From Prauserella cavernicola (GTDB lineage: Bacteria; Actinomycetota; Actinomycetes; Mycobacteriales; Pseudonocardiaceae), in assembly GCF_016595675.1 (NCBI RefSeq), contig NZ_JAENJH010000002.1, positions 62,001-126,000 on the forward strand: 64,000 bases of DNA, written 5' to 3'. The translations under genes and the position numbers were made by a program. Under the pieces are notes generated by a model. That model was not told where the DNA came from. It saw only the letters and a list, made by a program, of their open reading frames with translations, and did not search any database. Within the stretch, counting starts at the first letter, position 1, and each line of letters opens with the position of its first letter. This document shows positions 31,116-41,568 of this stretch, one piece after another.

Positions 31116-31835
31116 TTACGCGTTGGTGTCCTCCGACAGGAGGTCACGCGTGCGCGCCGGGTCCACCGGGATGCCCGGGCCCATCGTGGTGCTGAAGGTG
31201 ATCTTCTGGACGTAGCGGCCCTTCGCGGCCGACGGCTTCGACCGCAGCACCTCGTCGAGGGCGGCGGCGTAGTTCTCCACCAGCTTCTCGGTGTCGAACG
31301 AGGCCTTGCCGATCACCATGTGCAGGTTGGCCTGCTTGTCGACGCGGAAGCTGACCTTGCCGCCCTTGATGTCGGCGACGGCCTTGGCGACCGCGGGGGT
31401 CACCGTGCCGGTCTTCGGGTTCGGCATCAGGCCACGCGGGCCGAGGATGCGGGCCACTCGGCCGACCTTCGCCATCTGGTCCGGTGTCGCGATCGCGGCA
31501 TCGAAGTCGAGCCAGCCACCCTGGATGCGCTCGATCAAGTCGTCGGAGCCAACCGCGTCAGCGCCTGCGGCCTCGGCCTCAGCGGCCTTGTCGCCGATGG
31601 CGAAAACAATGACGCGGACGGTCTTACCCGTTCCGTGCGGCAGGTTCACGGTGCCGCGGACCATCTGGTCGGCCTTGCGAGGGTCGACACCGAGTCGCAT
31701 GGCGACCTCGACGGTGGCGTCCATCTTGATCTTGGAGGTCTCCTTGGCGAGCTTCGCGGCCTCGAGCGGCGCGTACAGCCTGCTCTTGTCGATCAGCTCG
31801 GAGGCCTCGCGGTAGGCCTTGCTGCGCTTGGTCAT
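31116..31835 (-). CDS. rplA: 50S ribosomal protein L1
   Basis: 239 aa, start [20 protein letters not shown]. It binds 23S rRNA at the L1 stalk, guides deacylated tRNA release, and in E. coli represses its operon. The conserved segment [14 protein letters not shown] is present and the length is normal. It follows rplK by 79 nt and ends before a strong terminator. Confidence 0.98.
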   Translation of the reverse strand: MTKRSKAYREASELIDKSRLYAPLEAAKLAKETSKIKMDATVEVAMRLGVDPRKADQMVRGTVNLPHGTGKTVRVIVFAIGDKAAEAEAAGADAVGSDDLIERIQGGWLDFDAAIATPDQMAKVGRVARILGPRGLMPNPKTGTVTPAVAKAVADIKGGKVSFRVDKQANLHMVIGKASFDTEKLVENYAAALDEVLRSKPSAAKGRYVQKITFSTTMGPGIPVDPARTRDLLSEDTNA

Positions 31836-31914
31836 GCTCTGTCCTTCGAATCTTGGAGTGGATCAGTCGTGGTGCGGGCCAGCGCCTGGCCCTTCCACAC
31901 GTGGAGCGCTCGGC

Positions 31915-32349
31915 TCAGTCGACGACGGTGAGGCCCATCGACCGGGCGGTGCCGGCGATGATCTTGGCGGCCTGGTCCGTGTCGTGGGCGTTGAGGTCGC
32001 TCTTCTTCGTCTCGGCGATCTCGCGCACCTGGTCCATGGTCACCTTGCCGACCTTGGTCTTGTGCGGCTCGCCGGAGCCCTTCTCGATCCCGGCGGCCTT
32101 CAGCAGCAGCTTCGCGGCCGGCGGGGTCTTGAGCTTGAAGTCGAACGAGCGGTCCTCGAACACGGAGATCTCGACCGGCACGACATTGCCGCGCTGCGAC
32201 TCGGTGGCCGCGTTGTAGGCCTTGCAGAACTCCATGATGTTGACGCCGTGCTGACCGAGCGCGGGACCAACGGGCGGCGCCGGGTTCGCGGCACCCGCCT
32301 GGATCTGCAGCTTGATGATCGCTGCAAGCTTCTTCTTCTTGGGTGGCAT
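31915..32349 (-). CDS. rplK: 50S ribosomal protein L11
   Basis: 144 aa from the ATG at 32349; AGGAAACAGGA lies just upstream, and an in-frame extension to 32382 is not typical of L11. It binds the GTPase-associated centre of 23S rRNA and is needed for stringent-factor activation and thiopeptide action. The start [15 protein letters not shown] and the [17 protein letters not shown] block are canonical. Confidence 0.98.
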   Translation of the reverse strand: MPPKKKKLAAIIKLQIQAGAANPAPPVGPALGQHGVNIMEFCKAYNAATESQRGNVVPVEISVFEDRSFDFKLKTPPAAKLLLKAAGIEKGSGEPHKTKVGKVTMDQVREIAETKKSDLNAHDTDQAAKIIAGTARSMGLTVVD

Positions 32350-32431
32350 TCCTGTTTCCTGTTCAGCGTGTGCTCTCCCCACGCACCTGCCGTGGCGCGG
32401 GGGCCTTCCGGCCGCCCGGAGAGGGCGCCCG

Positions 32432-33824
<1,393 letters not shown>

Positions 33825-33859
33825 GAGCTACTACCTCCGCTCCACCTGACACGTCAACG

Positions 33860-33932
<73 letters not shown>

Positions 33933-34112
33933 TCGAGCGGGCAACCGCTCGCCTGGACGCACTCCACCCACCCCGCTGCTCTCGCAGGGCCGAGTGTCGG
34001 GCGTTCCAAGTTCGGAAGTCTACGGCAAGGCCCGAAGCGCCTCGCAACCGCGCCCGGTTGTCGGCTGTGGGGCGGCTGTCCACCTGCTCAGACGAGCGTG
34101 GAAAATGTCAGC

Positions 34113-35345
34113 ATGGCCACACCCGAAAGTACCGTCACCAGCCCTCGTTCCCGCGTGTCAGCACGGATCGCGGGCATCACGCCGTCCGCGACGCTCGCCG
34201 TCGACGCGAAGGCGAAGGCGCTGAAGGCGGAGGGCCGCCCGGTGATCGGCTTCGGCGCCGGCCAGCCCGACTTCCCCACCCCCGACTACATCGTCGAGGC
34301 CGCCGCCGCCGCGGTGCACGAGCGCGCCAACCACGGCTACACGGCCGCGGGCGGGCTGCCCGAGCTCCGCGAGGCACTCGCCGCGAAGACGTTGCGCGAC
34401 TCCGACTTCGCCTGCGACCCCTCGCAGATCCTCGTCACCAACGGCGGCAAGCAGGCGGTGTACTCCGCGTTCGCCACGCTGCTCGACCCGGGCGACGAGG
34501 TGCTGCTGCTCGCGCCGTACTGGACGACCTACCCCGAGTCGATCACGCTCGCCGGCGGCGTTCCCGTGCAGGTCACCGCCGACGAGTCGACCGGATATCG
34601 CGTCACCGTCGAGCAGCTCGAGGCCGCCCGCACCGAGCGCACCAAGGTGCTGCTGTTCAACTCGCCGTCCAACCCGACCGGCGCCGTCTACCCGCGCGAC
34701 GAGGTCGAGGCGATCGGCCGCTGGGCGCTCGAGCACGGCATCTGGGTCGTCACCGACGAGATCTACGAGCACCTGGTCTACGACGGCGCCACCGCGGCCT
34801 CGATGCCCGCCGTGGTGCCCGAGCTGGCCGACCAGACGCTGATCCTCAACGGCGTCGCCAAGACCTACTCGATGACGGGCTGGCGCGTCGGCTGGATCAT
34901 CGGCCCGCAGGACGTGATCAAGGCGGCGTCGAGCTTCCAGTCACACCTGTGCGGCAACGTCGCCAACGTGTCGCAGCGCGCCGCACTCGCCGCGGTCGCG
35001 GGCCCGCTCGACGCGGTCCACCAAATGCGGGAGGCCTTCGACGTCCGGCGCAAGCGGATCGTCTCGCTGCTCTCGGCCATCGAGGGCGTCGAGTGCCCGA
35101 CCCCGGAGGGCGCGTTCTACGCGTACCCGTCGGTGAAGGCATTGCTGGGCAAGGAGATCCGCGGCCAGCGTCCCGAGAACACGGTGGAGCTCGCCGACCT
35201 GATCCTGCGTGAGGTCGAGGTCGCGGTCGTGCCCGGCGAGGCGTTCGGCACGCCCGGCTACTTCCGGTTCTCCTACGCGCTCGCCGAGTCGGACCTGGTC
35301 GAGGGCGTCAACCGGGTCGCCTCGCTCCTCGCCGAAGCGAAGTAA
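34113..35345 (+). CDS. aspC: Class I aspartate aminotransferase (Ib type)
   Basis: 410 aa. PLP-dependent transamination between aspartate and 2-oxoglutarate. The PLP lysine is Lys250 in [16 protein letters not shown]. Other fold-type I marks are [10 protein letters not shown], the SPSNPTG block (Asn187), [13 protein letters not shown], and the C-terminal FRFSYA with the carboxylate-binding Arg. Start ATG at 34113 has GGAAAA about 8 nt upstream. An inverted repeat CAACCG-CGCC-CGGTTG at 34045-34060 lies in its promoter region. The next gene begins 7 nt after its stop. Confidence 0.93.
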   Translation: MATPESTVTSPRSRVSARIAGITPSATLAVDAKAKALKAEGRPVIGFGAGQPDFPTPDYIVEAAAAAVHERANHGYTAAGGLPELREALAAKTLRDSDFACDPSQILVTNGGKQAVYSAFATLLDPGDEVLLLAPYWTTYPESITLAGGVPVQVTADESTGYRVTVEQLEAARTERTKVLLFNSPSNPTGAVYPRDEVEAIGRWALEHGIWVVTDEIYEHLVYDGATAASMPAVVPELADQTLILNGVAKTYSMTGWRVGWIIGPQDVIKAASSFQSHLCGNVANVSQRAALAAVAGPLDAVHQMREAFDVRRKRIVSLLSAIEGVECPTPEGAFYAYPSVKALLGKEIRGQRPENTVELADLILREVEVAVVPGEAFGTPGYFRFSYALAESDLVEGVNRVASLLAEAK

Positions 35346-35352
35346 GGCCATC

Positions 35353-36207
35353 GTGCGGAAGGCTCTGGCGATCGCGGCACTCTCCGCGGTCGCCGGAGCC
35401 TGCGCTCCCGGCGCCGACGCCGACGACACGTCGCTGCCCATTCCCGCCCCGCAGCGCTACGTCGCGCTCGGGGACTCCTACGTGTCCGGCCCCGGCACCG
35501 GTGAACCCGCCGGGGTGCCCACCGGATGTCTGCGCTCGGACAACAACTACCCGCGCCTCGTCGCCGCCGAGCTGAGCGTGGCGACACTCAGCGACGTCAG
35601 CTGCGGCGGCGCGCGCACCGAGCACATGACCGAGCCGCAGCCAACGCCGCAGGGCGACAATCCCCCTCAGTTCGACGCGCTGACGCCGCAGACCACGCTC
35701 GTGACACTCGGGATCGGCGGCAACGACGTCAACTTCATCGAGCTCACCGCCACGTGCCCCGAGGAGGACGTCTGCCTCGACACCGGCGCTCCCGGCGTCC
35801 CGGAATGGCTCGCGTCGGTGATCGCGGAGGCAGGCGCCCGCGTGGGCACCGTGCTCAGTGAGATCTCCCAGCGGGCGCCCCACGCCGAGGTGGTGCTCGT
35901 CGGCTACCCGACGATCCTGCCCGAGGACGGCGCCGAGTGCGCCGGACTGCTGCCGCACTCGGCGGACGAGATCGACTCGCTGCGCCACGCGCTCGACGCC
36001 CTCAACACGATGCTGTCCCAGCAGGCGAAGGCCCACGACGTGACCTACGTCGACACGGTCGCCGCCACGGAGGGCCACGGCGTGTGCGCGCCGGAGGACG
36101 AGCGCTGGATCGAGGGCCTCGAGTCGGTGACCGGCGCACACCCGCTGCACCCGACGGCGCGCGGCGAACGCGCGCTGGCCGACGCGGTGCTGGACGCGCT
36201 CAGCTGA
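35353..36207 (+). CDS. Secreted SGNH/GDSL-family esterase, probable lipoprotein
   Basis: 284 aa from the GTG at 35353. The N-terminal signal sequence (MRKALAIAALSAVAGAC) ends in a near-lipobox AGAC, suggesting lipid anchoring at Cys17. The SGNH blocks are present: GDSYVSG (Ser42), a Gly in DVSCGGAR, GIGGNDVNF (block III), and HPLHPTARGE with the catalytic His. Paired Cys suggest disulfides outside the cell. It resembles actinobacterial lipase/esterases acting on lipid or acyl-ester substrates. It starts 7 nt after aspC, and its end overlaps the opposing hadB by 8 nt. Confidence 0.85.
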   Translation: MRKALAIAALSAVAGACAPGADADDTSLPIPAPQRYVALGDSYVSGPGTGEPAGVPTGCLRSDNNYPRLVAAELSVATLSDVSCGGARTEHMTEPQPTPQGDNPPQFDALTPQTTLVTLGIGGNDVNFIELTATCPEEDVCLDTGAPGVPEWLASVIAEAGARVGTVLSEISQRAPHAEVVLVGYPTILPEDGAECAGLLPHSADEIDSLRHALDALNTMLSQQAKAHDVTYVDTVAATEGHGVCAPEDERWIEGLESVTGAHPLHPTARGERALADAVLDALS

Positions 36208-36607
36208 CGCGCACCACGCACTGCGCCTTGCCGAGCACGGTCTTGCCGTCGAACTTCGCCGTGATGTCGACGCGGGCGGTGCCGTCGTCGCGGACCTGGG
36301 CGACCTTGCCGGTGAGCTCGACGTGCGCGCCCTCGGCGTCGTCCGGCACCACGACGGGGCGGGTGAACCGCACCCCGTACTCGAGGATGCGGCCCGGGTC
36401 GCCGAGCCAGTCGCTGACCAGGCGGCTGCCCAGCGCCATCGTGAGCATTCCGTGCGCGATCACGTCCGGCAGGCCGACGCTCTTCGCGAAGCGCTCGTTC
36501 CAGTGGATCGGGTTGAAGTCCAGCGAGGCTCCCGCGTAGCGCACCAGCTGGTCCCTGGTGACGTGCACGGACAGGCCCGGCAGCTCGTCTCCGACGTTCA
36601 TGCTCAT
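36200..36607 (-). CDS. hadB: (3R)-hydroxyacyl-ACP dehydratase subunit HadB
   Basis: 135 aa, single hot-dog fold of the MaoC family. The catalytic pair is visible as Asp30 and His35 in LDFNPIHWNE, followed by VIAHGMLTMAL. In mycobacteria HadB is the catalytic partner of HadA in FAS-II dehydration. Position next to hadA (4-nt ATGA overlap) and in the rpmG-had-trpT-secE neighbourhood supports orthology. In an organism without mycolic acids it would more likely serve ordinary or branched acyl chains. Which applies here is unknown. Confidence 0.88.
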   Translation of the reverse strand: MSMNVGDELPGLSVHVTRDQLVRYAGASLDFNPIHWNERFAKSVGLPDVIAHGMLTMALGSRLVSDWLGDPGRILEYGVRFTRPVVVPDDAEGAHVELTGKVAQVRDDGTARVDITAKFDGKTVLGKAQCVVRVS

Positions 36608-37047
36608 TCCCCCCTGACCACGAGCTGGGCGTGCGTGGTGCAGACCTGCTCACCGTCGGTCGTCTCGACGTCGGCGCGCACGCTGAGGAAGTCGTTGCCG
36701 GCGCGCACGAAGATGTCCTCGATCCGGGTCGTGAGGCGCAGCAGGTCGCCCGCCCTCACCGGTCGGTGGTGGGTGAACCGCTGGTCGCCGTGGACCATCC
36801 GCGAGTAGTCGAGGCCGAGCTCGGGGTCGGCGACGATCGAGTTGATCGCGGCGAGGTTGATGACCGTGAGGAACGTCGGCGGCGCGATGACGTCCGCATA
36901 GCCTGCCGCCTCGGCGGCGGCGGTGTCGCGGTAGAGGGGGCTGTCGTCGCCGATCGCGTCGGCGAACTCGGCGATCTTCTCCCGGCTCACCTCGTAAGTA
37001 CTGGTGGGCGGGTAGGTCCGGCCGATGAAGGAGGGGTCGAGGGGCAC
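36604..37047 (-). CDS. hadA: (3R)-hydroxyacyl-ACP dehydratase subunit HadA
   Basis: 147 aa, MaoC-like N-terminal dehydratase (FAS1_DH region) with the substrate-binding rather than catalytic half. It starts MPLDPSFIGRTYPPTSTYEVSREKI (quoted in parts: LDPSFIGRTYPP, VSREKIAEFADAIGD) and has the APPTFLTVI segment typical of HadA. It lacks the DxNPxH catalytic motif, as expected since HadB supplies it. First gene of hadAB. No hadC-like third gene is present nearby. Confidence 0.88.
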   Translation of the reverse strand: MPLDPSFIGRTYPPTSTYEVSREKIAEFADAIGDDSPLYRDTAAAEAAGYADVIAPPTFLTVINLAAINSIVADPELGLDYSRMVHGDQRFTHHRPVRAGDLLRLTTRIEDIFVRAGNDFLSVRADVETTDGEQVCTTHAQLVVRGE

Positions 37048-37115
37048 GCAAGCAGAGTAGTCGGGGGTCGCGCGAGCCTCTATCGGCCCTCGCGACCCCC
37101 GACTGTTCTCCAGCG

Positions 37116-38207
37116 TCAGTTCAGCGTCACACCGTAGGCGGAGAGCGCCTCGGTGACGGGCTGGAAGAACGAGCTCCCGCCGCCCATGCCGGAGGTGATG
37201 CCGAGGCCGACGTCGCCCGCGAACATGCAGCCACCGGAGTCACCGGAGTTGACCGCGGCCGAGGTCTGAACCAGCTCGTTGACAGCACCCTCGGGGTAGT
37301 TGACGGTCACGTCGACCGCCTGCACCGTGCCGCAGGTCAGGTTGGTCGTGGAGCCGCTCTTGCAGATCTCCTGGCCCACGGTCGCGTCGGCGGCCGAGTT
37401 GATCGCCTGCGTGGAGCCGTCCCAGAGGGTGACCTCACCGGGCGCGCTGCCGGTGGTGTTCTGGATCAGGCCGTAGTCGTTCTCGGGGAAGCTGGCCTCC
37501 ACCGAAGGGCCGACGTTCCACTCGGCGACGGCACCGGTGCAGTGCCCGGCGTCGACGATGAAGTCCTGACCGTCCTTGTTGGCGTTGAAGCCGGCGGAGC
37601 AGCGGCTGCCGCCGCCCGTGATGGCCTCGCCGTTGTAGATGGCCGCGCTCATGCCGCCCGCGACCTCGTCGACGCGCACGACGTCACCGAGCCCCTTGGC
37701 CGCCGAGACGAGCTTCGCGGCGGCCGCGTCGTCGGCTTCGTCGGCCACCGTGAGCACCAGCTGGTTGCTCGCGGGGTCGAGACCGAGTGAGGTGTGGGTG
37801 ACGGTGGGCAGCGCGTCGAGCGTGGAGCGGGCCTGCTGCAGCTGCGCCGCCGAGTGCTCGACGAGCTTCGCGGTGACCCCGGCCTGCTCGGCCTTGGCCG
37901 CTGCCGCCTGGCTCGTCACGGCGACGACGGGCCCGCCCTGAGCGTCCAGGTAGCTGCCTGCCAGGTCGGCACCGAGGGTGCCGGTGACCTGGCTCAGCGT
38001 CTGCGCGCTGGTCTGCTGCACCTCGAGAAGCCGCTGCGCGGCGACGTCGGTGATGCCCTGTTCGGAGGTGATCGAGGTGACCGCCGCGTCGGCGACGTCG
38101 CTCGAGTAGCCCTCGACACTCGTTGCGGACGCCATGGAAGGTGTCAGGAAACCCAGCGCGAGAGCGCCGGCTGCCACGGTGGTCACGGTTCTGAACTTCG
38201 TGTTCAT
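37116..38207 (-). CDS. Secreted S1-family (streptogrisin/alpha-lytic type) serine protease
   Basis: 363 aa preproprotein from the ATG at 38207; a GTG at 38237 is an alternative start. Signal peptide (1-28, cut near ASA), a propeptide to about residue 185 with two helical/strand modules, then a mature protease of about 18 kDa. Catalytic triad His222 (DAGHCTG), Asp244 (PENDYGLI) and Ser324 (NSGDSGG). Three Cys pairs (203/223, 282/292 and one near 327 with a possible partner) suggest disulfides as in streptogrisins. It lies between hadA and rpmG, where mycobacteria have no such gene, and is separated from rpmG by a strong terminator, so it has its own promoter. Confidence 0.9.
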   Translation of the reverse strand: MNTKFRTVTTVAAGALALGFLTPSMASATSVEGYSSDVADAAVTSITSEQGITDVAAQRLLEVQQTSAQTLSQVTGTLGADLAGSYLDAQGGPVVAVTSQAAAAKAEQAGVTAKLVEHSAAQLQQARSTLDALPTVTHTSLGLDPASNQLVLTVADEADDAAAAKLVSAAKGLGDVVRVDEVAGGMSAAIYNGEAITGGGSRCSAGFNANKDGQDFIVDAGHCTGAVAEWNVGPSVEASFPENDYGLIQNTTGSAPGEVTLWDGSTQAINSAADATVGQEICKSGSTTNLTCGTVQAVDVTVNYPEGAVNELVQTSAAVNSGDSGGCMFAGDVGLGITSGMGGGSSFFQPVTEALSAYGVTLN

Positions 38208-38232
38208 TCGCCAACTCACTTTCAGCAGGGAT

Positions 38233-38250
38233 GTCACTCGTTAGAGTGAC
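38233..38250. promoter_or_regulatory. Perfect inverted repeat upstream of protease gene
   Basis: GTCACTC-GTTA-GAGTGAC, 7-bp arms with a 4-nt centre, 26 nt upstream of the protease ATG. Its place in the likely promoter or leader suggests an operator or a leader hairpin. If the GTG at 38237 were the start, it would cover that codon. Confidence 0.45.
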
Positions 38251-38298
38251 CGTGCTCACGAGTTGGCCGGTAGCGCCTTTCGTTGGGTTCTTTCCAAC

Positions 38299-38333
38299 AA
38301 AAAAAGCCGCCCCCGGATCGGGAGCGGCTTTCT
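38299..38333 (-). terminator. rpmG terminator
   Basis: On the minus strand AAAGCCGC and GCGGCTTT form a GC-rich stem with an inner CCGATCCGG part, followed by a run of seven T. A classic intrinsic terminator 9 nt after the rpmG stop. Confidence 0.92.
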
Positions 38334-38342
38334 GGGTGAAGC

Positions 38343-38507
38343 TCAGCGAGTTTCCTTGTGGTTGCGGTGCGTTCCGCAGTTCGGGCAGAACTTCTTCATC
38401 TCCAAGCGGTCCGGGTCGTTGCGCCGGTTCTTCTTGGTGATGTAGTTGCGGTGCTTGCACTCCTCGCACGCCAGCGTGATCTTCGGTCGCACGTCGGTGG
38501 CAGCCAC
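38343..38507 (-). CDS. rpmG: 50S ribosomal protein L33, zinc-binding form
   Basis: 54 aa, start GTG at 38507 with a strong GAAGGAG 5 nt upstream. The translation begins [20 protein letters not shown] and ends [12 protein letters not shown]. Both Cys pairs are present (CEEC and CPNC), so this is the zinc-containing paralogue, the form lost under zinc limitation in bacteria with two L33 genes. It sits downstream of tRNA-Thr and tRNA-Met, as rpmG2 does in mycobacteria, and is closed by an intrinsic terminator. Confidence 0.95.
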   Translation of the reverse strand: MAATDVRPKITLACEECKHRNYITKKNRRNDPDRLEMKKFCPNCGTHRNHKETR

Positions 38508-38551
38508 TTCGGCTCCTTCAGGTGTCTCGGGTCCCCACCGGTTCGGGGGGT

Positions 38552-38601
38552 CCGGGGGGCGGAAGCCCCTCCGGGTGGGGGTCTGGGGGTTGCAACCCCC
38601 A
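38552..38601. repeat. Palindromic G-rich element between tRNA-Met and rpmG
   Basis: Two adjacent palindromes: CCGGGGGGC-GGAA-GCCCCTCCGG (one bulge) at 38552-38574, and a perfect 18-bp TGGGGGTTG-CAACCCCCA at 38584-38601. Elements of this look are dispersed in high-GC actinobacterial genomes. A role as a processing or pause site in the tRNA-rpmG transcript is possible. Confidence 0.5.
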
Positions 38602-38658
38602 ATGTACTGGCGGAGCCGTCCTGGTCTGCGCTCGGCAAACGCGGTCGACCCACTGGCG

Positions 38659-38731
38659 TAGCGGTGGCCGGACTTGAACCGGCGACACAGCGATTATGAG
38701 CCGCTTGCTCTACCGACTGAGCTACACCGCC
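38659..38731 (-). tRNA. tRNA-Met (CAT), elongator
   Basis: 73 nt. Acceptor GGCGGTG/CACCGCT (one G-U pair at position 1), discriminator A, D arm TAGCTCAGTCGGTAGAGC, anticodon loop CTCATAA, T arm GGTTCAAGTCC. The paired first position argues for the elongator rather than the initiator tRNA. Confidence 0.95.
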
Positions 38732-38780
38732 TCACACGATCCAAGCCGCGAATACTTGCGCATCGCGGCCCAGACCTTCG

Positions 38781-38853
38781 AGCCCCTTTACGGAATCGAA
38801 CCGTAGACCTTCTCCTTACCATGGAGACGCTCTGCCGACTGAGCTAAAGGGGC
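38781..38853 (-). tRNA. tRNA-Thr (GGT)
   Basis: 73 nt. Acceptor GCCCCTT/AAGGGGC, discriminator T, D arm TAGCTCAGTCGGCAGAGC, anticodon loop ATGGTAA giving anticodon GGT, T arm GGTTCGATTCC. It is followed 49 nt later by tRNA-Met, the thrT-metT-rpmG order known from mycobacteria. Confidence 0.96.
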
Positions 38854-38928
38854 GTGCTCAACGAGCCTCGAAAAGAGTACCTGAGGCTACGAAAGGCGCC
38901 GAACGCGGGGGCCCGTAACGAAAGAACC

Positions 38929-41568
38929 TCAGGTCAGCAGGGTCAGAACGATCTCGGACTGGTGCCCCAGCGAGCGGGCCGTCCGTGCTTGCAGCCACGC
39001 CTCCAGCCGCTCCTCGGACAGCGGCCGCGAGATGAGATAGCCCTGCGCCACGTCGCAGCCCATGGCCTCCAGCTGATCGCGGGCCACGTCCTCCTCGACG
39101 CCCTCGGCGACCACCGTGAGCCCCAGCGAGTGGCCCAGCTCGACGATCGAGCGCACCACGGCGAGGTCGCCGAGGTCGGTGCCCATGCCGAGCACGAAGC
39201 TCTTGTCGATCTTGACCTGGTCGACGGGCAGCTGCCGCAAGTAGGCCAGCGACGAGTAGCCGGTGCCGAAGTCGTCCACCGCGAGCACGATGCCGAGGCC
39301 GTGCAGCTGACGCAGGATCGGCAGGGCTCGCTGTGGGTCGGCCATCACGCCGGACTCCGTCAGCTCGAACGTCAGCAGCTCCGCGGGAACCCCGAACCGT
39401 TCGAGCGCGGCGGAGACCTTGGCGGGGAAGTCCTCGTCGGCGAGGTTGCGCACCGACAGGTTCACGGCCACCGAGATCCGCATGCCCTCGTCGAGCCAGC
39501 GGCGCACGCGGTCGAGCGCCTTGTCGAGCACGAAGGACGTCAGCACGCCCACGAGACCCGCCGCCTCGACGGCGGGCACGAACTCGTCGGGGTCGACCCT
39601 GCCGAACTCGGGGTGCTGCCAGCGCACGAGCGCCTCGACGCCGAGCACGTGTTTGCTCGGCAACGAGACCTTCGGCTGGTAGTGGACGCTGACCTGGCCC
39701 TCCTCCAGCGCCTGGCGGAACTGGGTGACCATCTGGAACCGGCGCAGGAAGATCTGGCCCATGCTCGGCACGTAGCCGCGCACCTCCTCGCCGCCGCGCG
39801 TGGCCCGCACGGCCATGTCGGCGCGCTGCAGGAGCGTGTCGACGTCGACGAGGTGGCCGTTCTCCTCCGAGCTCGTGGAGGCGTAGCCGACCATGACGTT
39901 GGCCTCGACCGTGAGCCGGTCCACCGGGTAGGGCGCGGAGAGCTCCTCGCGCAGGCGCTCGGCGATGCGGTGGGCCTCCTCGGGCAGGCAGCCGACGAGC
40001 AGCGCCGCGAACGACGCGCCCTCGAGCCTGGCGAGCGAGACCTCGGGGCCGAGCACGTCGCGGATGCGGCGGCCCGCGGCCATCACCATCCGGTCGGCCC
40101 AGGCGTAGCCCAGCGCGTCGCTGACGGTGGAGAAGACGTCGAGATCGACCCGCAGCACCACGGACTGCACGCGCTCGCGCAGCGGCTCACGGGCCACCTG
40201 CCGGAAGCCGGGCCGGTTGAGCAGGCCGGTGAGCGGGTCGTGGTAGGCGTCGTGGCGCAGCGTGGCGAGCAGCCTGCGGTTGTCGAGCGCGGTCGCCAGG
40301 TGGCTGGCCATCGTGCCGAGCAACTGGACGTCGTACTTGCCGAATCCGCGCCAGCGCGAGAGCCGGTCGTGCGCCTCGACCACGCCGAGCAGCTGGTTGG
40401 CGCTGCGCAGCGGGACCACGAGCGACTCCTGCGCGCCGCGGTCGAGCAGCGCGGCCCTGACCTCGGGGTTGGCCTCGGTGATCCGGAAGTGGCGCACGTG
40501 GGCGCCCGGCAGTCGTAGCAGCGGGTCGTCGGGACGGACGAAGTCGACGGGCAGCTGCTCGCCCGCGACGACCGAGCGCATCGGCTCGTCGGGTTCGAGC
40601 CGCAGCCGCAGCACGACCCTGCCGGCCGCGAGCTGGTCCTTGATCCGCTCGGCGATGGTGGACCACTCACCGAGGTCGACGTCCTTGCCGAGCTCGTCGG
40701 CGAGGCTCGCGGGGCGAGCGGCCGCCTGCTGACCGGAGCGGGCGACCATGAGGCTGACGTCGGACAGTGCCTCCATGTCGCGCTGCTCGCGGAGCAGGTC
40801 GGAGTACGCCCAGTACAACGCGGCAAGGCCGAGGCTCACGGCGAGCACGATCGGCCAGGCCTCGGGCGTCTTGGAGATGACCAGATAACCGGTGAGGCCG
40901 ACGGAGGCGTTGACGAAGCCGACGACGAGGATGCGGCCCGCGAGCCGCAGGGCGGTGCCGACGCGCATGCGGCGGCGCAGCACCCGCACGGCGGCCATCG
41001 CGAGCAGCGTGCTGGCCAGCGGCGCGGTGAGCGTTCCGGCGAGCGCCGCGAGCCACGGCATGTCGTCGCCACCACCGAGTGCCTGCTTGACCAGACCTGC
41101 CACGGCGAACGCGCTGGTGACCTCGAAGATGAAGGCGCCGGCGTTGTAGAGCACTCTGCCGGTGACCTTGCGCGCCAGCAGGGTGGTCACCCCTGCGAAG
41201 ACGTGTGCGGCGAGCACCACTTCGAACGGCGCGACGAAGAAGCCGATGACGAGCGGGATCTCGGTGAACGAGATGGTCCAGGAGATGCCGCTGCGCACGT
41301 CCACGTTGACGCCGAGCTGCTCGGCTCCGAGGAAGGCCAGCGCGAGCAGCGGTCCGATCCACCACAGGTGGACCGAACCCTCGAAGGGCAGCCAGATCGA
41401 CACCGCGGCGGCCGCGAGCAAACTCAGCGGCAGAACGGCTACTGTGTAGTAACGAAACCTGCGTTCGTCGTCGCGAGCCTCCGTGGAGGCGGGACCCGCG
41501 GAGCGGGAGGCAGGTTCTTCGGCTGCAGCCGTGCTGGATCCGGCGGACTCGTCGCGCGCGTCCGGCAT
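38929..41568 (-). CDS. Membrane c-di-GMP phosphodiesterase (MASE-like, GAF-like, degenerate GGDEF, EAL)
   Basis: 879 aa. A soluble Ala/Ser/Glu-rich N-terminus is followed by about eight transmembrane helices (residues about 40-270), a GAF-like sensor region (about 300-430), a GGDEF domain and a C-terminal EAL domain (about 620-865). The GGDEF signature is replaced by LEGASF, so cyclase activity is not expected. The EAL domain keeps EALVRWQHP, VNLSVRNL, FELTES, DDFGTGYSSLAYLR, KIDKSFV and AEGVE, all needed for phosphodiesterase catalysis. It probably lowers c-di-GMP in response to a membrane or cytoplasmic signal, with the GGDEF part as GTP sensor. It is monocistronic. Confidence 0.92.
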   Translation of the reverse strand: MPDARDESAGSSTAAAEEPASRSAGPASTEARDDERRFRYYTVAVLPLSLLAAAAVSIWLPFEGSVHLWWIGPLLALAFLGAEQLGVNVDVRSGISWTISFTEIPLVIGFFVAPFEVVLAAHVFAGVTTLLARKVTGRVLYNAGAFIFEVTSAFAVAGLVKQALGGGDDMPWLAALAGTLTAPLASTLLAMAAVRVLRRRMRVGTALRLAGRILVVGFVNASVGLTGYLVISKTPEAWPIVLAVSLGLAALYWAYSDLLREQRDMEALSDVSLMVARSGQQAAARPASLADELGKDVDLGEWSTIAERIKDQLAAGRVVLRLRLEPDEPMRSVVAGEQLPVDFVRPDDPLLRLPGAHVRHFRITEANPEVRAALLDRGAQESLVVPLRSANQLLGVVEAHDRLSRWRGFGKYDVQLLGTMASHLATALDNRRLLATLRHDAYHDPLTGLLNRPGFRQVAREPLRERVQSVVLRVDLDVFSTVSDALGYAWADRMVMAAGRRIRDVLGPEVSLARLEGASFAALLVGCLPEEAHRIAERLREELSAPYPVDRLTVEANVMVGYASTSSEENGHLVDVDTLLQRADMAVRATRGGEEVRGYVPSMGQIFLRRFQMVTQFRQALEEGQVSVHYQPKVSLPSKHVLGVEALVRWQHPEFGRVDPDEFVPAVEAAGLVGVLTSFVLDKALDRVRRWLDEGMRISVAVNLSVRNLADEDFPAKVSAALERFGVPAELLTFELTESGVMADPQRALPILRQLHGLGIVLAVDDFGTGYSSLAYLRQLPVDQVKIDKSFVLGMGTDLGDLAVVRSIVELGHSLGLTVVAEGVEEDVARDQLEAMGCDVAQGYLISRPLSEERLEAWLQARTARSLGHQSEIVLTLLT

